Of a stretch of DNA of 64,000 nt, positions 61,525-64,000 are shown one piece after another. Position 1 is the stretch's first letter, and the number at the start of each line of letters is the position of its first letter. This DNA is from CADEDV01 sp964412375 (GTDB lineage Bacteria > Bacteroidota > Bacteroidia > Chitinophagales > Chitinophagaceae). Both the position numbers and the translations under genes were made by a program. The notes beneath the pieces are model-generated. The model searched no databases. It saw only the letters and a list, made by a program, of their open reading frames with translations, and was not told where the DNA came from. The stretch covers positions 60,425 to 124,424 of the forward strand of contig CAYPOD010000007.1 in NCBI GenBank assembly GCA_964412375.1, given 5' to 3'.

Positions 61525-64000
61525 TTATAATGAAAGATTGATCCCCACGATATAAGCACGGCTGCGGGGATAAGCCGCATAGTCCACTCCGGGGGTTAGT
61601 GGTGTGCTGCGCCGGGTGTTCACTTCAGGATCATAACCGGAGTAACGGGTGAACACGGCCAGGTTGTTTACGGTGGCATAGATCCTGAAGTTGCTGATCT
61701 TAGCTCTTTTCAAAATGGAAGAAGGCAGGTTATATCCCAACGTGATGTTATTTACTCTCAGGAAAGAGCCATCTTCAATTGCCCAGGAGTGTGCATAGAA
61801 AGAACTGGCTGTTCTTAACGGCGACCAGATCGTTGTGTTTGCATTCAAAACAGCCAATTCAGCAGGATCAGTTACCACCTGGCCCTGTGCATTAACCGTT
61901 TTCCAGGCATTATTCATGATGGCCAGCAGGTTGGAATTGGGAGTGTAACCGCTGGAGAACTCCAGTTTGTTGGCATTGTAAATATCATTGCCATACTGGA
62001 AGTTGAGAAAAATGCTAAGATCAAAATTCTTATATACAAACTGGTGGTTCCATCCGCCGAAGAATTTCGGCTGCGTGTTGCCGATGATCGTTCTGTCAAA
62101 ATCATCAATGATGCCATCGGGTTTGCCGTCGGGTCCGCTGATGTCTTTGAATTTCAAAAACCCGGGTTGAGGGGCCACTGCAGTAATACCGGTATTGCTG
62201 GCAATACCCGGTTTCAGTGTATAAGTGCTTCCGTTGAAATTAAAATCGTCAATAGAATAAAACCCATCGTTCACTAAACCCCAGATAGTGCCCACCGGCT
62301 GACCCACCCTTACGATATAATCAGAAGGCTGGTTACCGCCGCCCCATCCTGAAGAAAAGAGGAAAGAATTCTGGGTGGGGCCAAGGCTTTCAATCCTGTT
62401 TTTATTGAAGGAGATATTAAAGGTGCTTCCCCATGTGAAATTCTTAGTGTTGATGGCTGTAGCTGTAAGTTGTAACTCAACACCCCTGTTACTGGTTTCA
62501 CCAACATTTTGCACCTGTGTGGTATAACCAGATGTTTGCGGCACGGTCACATTTACCAGCAGGTTCCTGGTAGAGTTATAATAATAATCGGCCGACAATT
62601 GTACCCTGTTATTCCACAAAGCAATGTCCAAACCAAGATTTCTTGCAATAGTGCTTTCCCATGTCAGCAAGGCGTTGGGCAGGTCAGGCGAATAAAAAGG
62701 AGGTATCAGCGTATTGCCTACACTATAAAAAGCATTTTGTGCACCGGAGGCCGGGTTGGCCACAAATTGTGAGAGATATAAAAAGTTACCGATCCTGTTA
62801 TTACCCGCCTCACCATAGCTGAGCCGAAGTTTGAGATCATTGATCGGCGACTTCATATCCTCCATGAATTTTTCTTTGGAAATACGCCAGGCAAAAGAAC
62901 CAGAAGGGAAGTAGCCCCATTTCCTGCCTTCGGCAAATTTGGTAGAACCATCTGCCCTCACGGTGAACATGAACAGGTATTTTTTATCCAGGGCATAATT
63001 CACACGGCCAAAGAAAGAAACCAGCCGGTTGACCATCTCCTGTGATGTTGGCGGCAACTGCGAAGTATTGGGCGGCGGTGTAGCCAAACCCATATTGGCT
63101 AAAGCCCTTTGCGGTGTGATGCCAACCGGGAAATAACGGGTTTCGATGCGGTATTGCTTGTCCACATTTTCATAGACTTCATGTCCCAGCAGCATTTCAA
63201 AATCATTGCGGTCACTGAATTTTGTGCCGGATTTATTCATGGTGAATGTCAGCACATTTGAATTGTTGAGCGTTGTACTTTGCCCGGTAAAGATGGATGC
63301 GATCGGCATATCAAAATTTTGTCTTGCCGCCGAAGTGATCGTATCATCAAAAGAGTTTTGACGGGTATCGTATAAATCAAACCCCACTGTTGATTTTACT
63401 GATAAAAATTTATTGAACTCATAACTCACATAACCACTCAGGTTCAATGTTCGGTTGATCCTGTTGCGGTATGTGGCATCATTCAGTAACAATGGGTTGA
63501 TCAGCGCCAGGCTGTTGGCATTGGTGGCATCTGCATAGTCAGGGTCATAGTCCAACACACTCTGGCTGCCCATTAATATGGGTCTGTATTTTACACTCTG
63601 CCGCAATTGGTTGAGGCTTGAAGAACCGGGATTGGAAGTGCCGGCACCATTTATTTCTGTATGATTATAACGTATGGCAACACCGCCTTTGGCTTTGGGT
63701 GTGATAGTCTGATCCAGTTTGAGGTTAAGCAGTTTCCTGTCAAAGTCTGAATTGCGCATCACACCTTCTTCCTTGTTTGCCGTAAGGCTGATATTATATT
63801 TTGTAGTAGCGGTGCCACCGGTGAGGCTCACATTATGTGTTTGCATCATGGCATTTCTGCCCATGTTTTGCTCCTGCCAGTCAACAAAAGGAGCCTGCTT
63901 ATATAGTTCGATATCTTCAAAAGTTCCATAAGTGTTCAGAAAACTATTCCTGTCGGCCTGGCTGCCTCTTGATCTTTCATACTGGTACATCACAAAATCA
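61525..64000 (-). CDS. SusC/RagA family TonB-linked outer membrane protein, partial
   Basis: About 825 residues of the C-terminal part are visible; the frame stays open past the right edge, so plug domain and signal lie outside. The visible part is the beta-barrel: THNVSLTGGTATTKYNISL, the GRVNYALDKKYLFMFTVRADGSTKF strand, LRLSYGEAGNNRIGNFLY, and the final strand AYIVGINLSL. It imports oligosaccharides bound by SusD into the periplasm with TonB energy. It is the first gene of the SusCD pair and probably of the whole locus transcript. Confidence 0.95.
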   Translation of the reverse strand, partial: DFVMYQYERSRGSQADRNSFLNTYGTFEDIELYKQAPFVDWQEQNMGRNAMMQTHNVSLTGGTATTKYNISLTANKEEGVMRNSDFDRKLLNLKLDQTITPKAKGGVAIRYNHTEINGAGTSNPGSSSLNQLRQSVKYRPILMGSQSVLDYDPDYADATNANSLALINPLLLNDATYRNRINRTLNLSGYVSYEFNKFLSVKSTVGFDLYDTRQNSFDDTITSAARQNFDMPIASIFTGQSTTLNNSNVLTFTMNKSGTKFSDRNDFEMLLGHEVYENVDKQYRIETRYFPVGITPQRALANMGLATPPPNTSQLPPTSQEMVNRLVSFFGRVNYALDKKYLFMFTVRADGSTKFAEGRKWGYFPSGSFAWRISKEKFMEDMKSPINDLKLRLSYGEAGNNRIGNFLYLSQFVANPASGAQNAFYSVGNTLIPPFYSPDLPNALLTWESTIARNLGLDIALWNNRVQLSADYYYNSTRNLLVNVTVPQTSGYTTQVQNVGETSNRGVELQLTATAINTKNFTWGSTFNISFNKNRIESLGPTQNSFLFSSGWGGGNQPSDYIVRVGQPVGTIWGLVNDGFYSIDDFNFNGSTYTLKPGIASNTGITAVAPQPGFLKFKDISGPDGKPDGIIDDFDRTIIGNTQPKFFGGWNHQFVYKNFDLSIFLNFQYGNDIYNANKLEFSSGYTPNSNLLAIMNNAWKTVNAQGQVVTDPAELAVLNANTTIWSPLRTASSFYAHSWAIEDGSFLRVNNITLGYNLPSSILKRAKISNFRIYATVNNLAVFTRYSGYDPEVNTRRSTPLTPGVDYAAYPRSRAYIVGINLSL

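Overview
The window reads as a chromosomal segment of a Bacteroidota bacterium, most likely close to the family Chitinophagaceae. Direct support: a SusC/SusD pair, a type IX secretion C-terminal domain on a giant pectate lyase, lipoprotein and Sec signals of the usual Bacteroidota type, several TTG/GTG starts without obvious Shine-Dalgarno sites, and promoter-like sites of the TTTG / TAnnTTTG kind (about 19-20 bp spacing). The family-level placement is inference.

Left part (1-9700): housekeeping genes. A cut-off membrane protein gene, radC and uvrA (convergent), two unrecognised small proteins, then a methionine/threonine block. That block has a SAM-I riboswitch with a visible terminator and antiterminator, a roughly 560-base spacer, then metY, metX and a homoserine dehydrogenase gene in tight order.

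Middle part (9836-32810): a surface or exopolysaccharide locus made of short blocks that switch strand repeatedly. It holds about six glycosyltransferases, a nucleotide-sugar epimerase, a Wzx-type flippase, two Wzy/WaaL-type polymerases or ligases, a Wzz-type chain-length protein, an ABC exporter and a terminal polyprenyl-phosphate sugar transferase. Embedded in it (23840-31073) is a seven-gene, mostly overlapping operon of a flavin-reductase-like protein, two B12-binding-type radical SAM enzymes, one SPASM-type radical SAM enzyme and three class I methyltransferases, followed by a convergent nucleotidyltransferase gene. I recognise no described pathway with this combination; it is the best candidate for a new system here.

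A tRNA-Pro gene (32830-32903, minus) separates this from the right part.

Right part (33030-64000, all minus strand): a pectin utilisation locus. From its upstream end: SusC (cut by the window edge), SusD, a surface lipoprotein with a beta-helix, two pectate lyases (one 1680 residues with repeats and a T9SS signal), a rhamnogalacturonan acetylesterase, a pectin methylesterase, a GH43 enzyme, a Gfo/Idh/MocA protein, an NTF2-like secreted protein, a GH28 polygalacturonase, a GH105 unsaturated uronyl hydrolase fused to a DUF4350-like domain, a second divergent pectin methylesterase, and a complete galacturonate route (uxaB, uxaA, uxaC, kdgK, kdgA) with a hexuronate MFS transporter. Together these would take methylated and acetylated pectin outside the cell to pyruvate and glyceraldehyde 3-phosphate inside. 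No regulator gene and no kduI/kduD branch for unsaturated uronates is present in the window.
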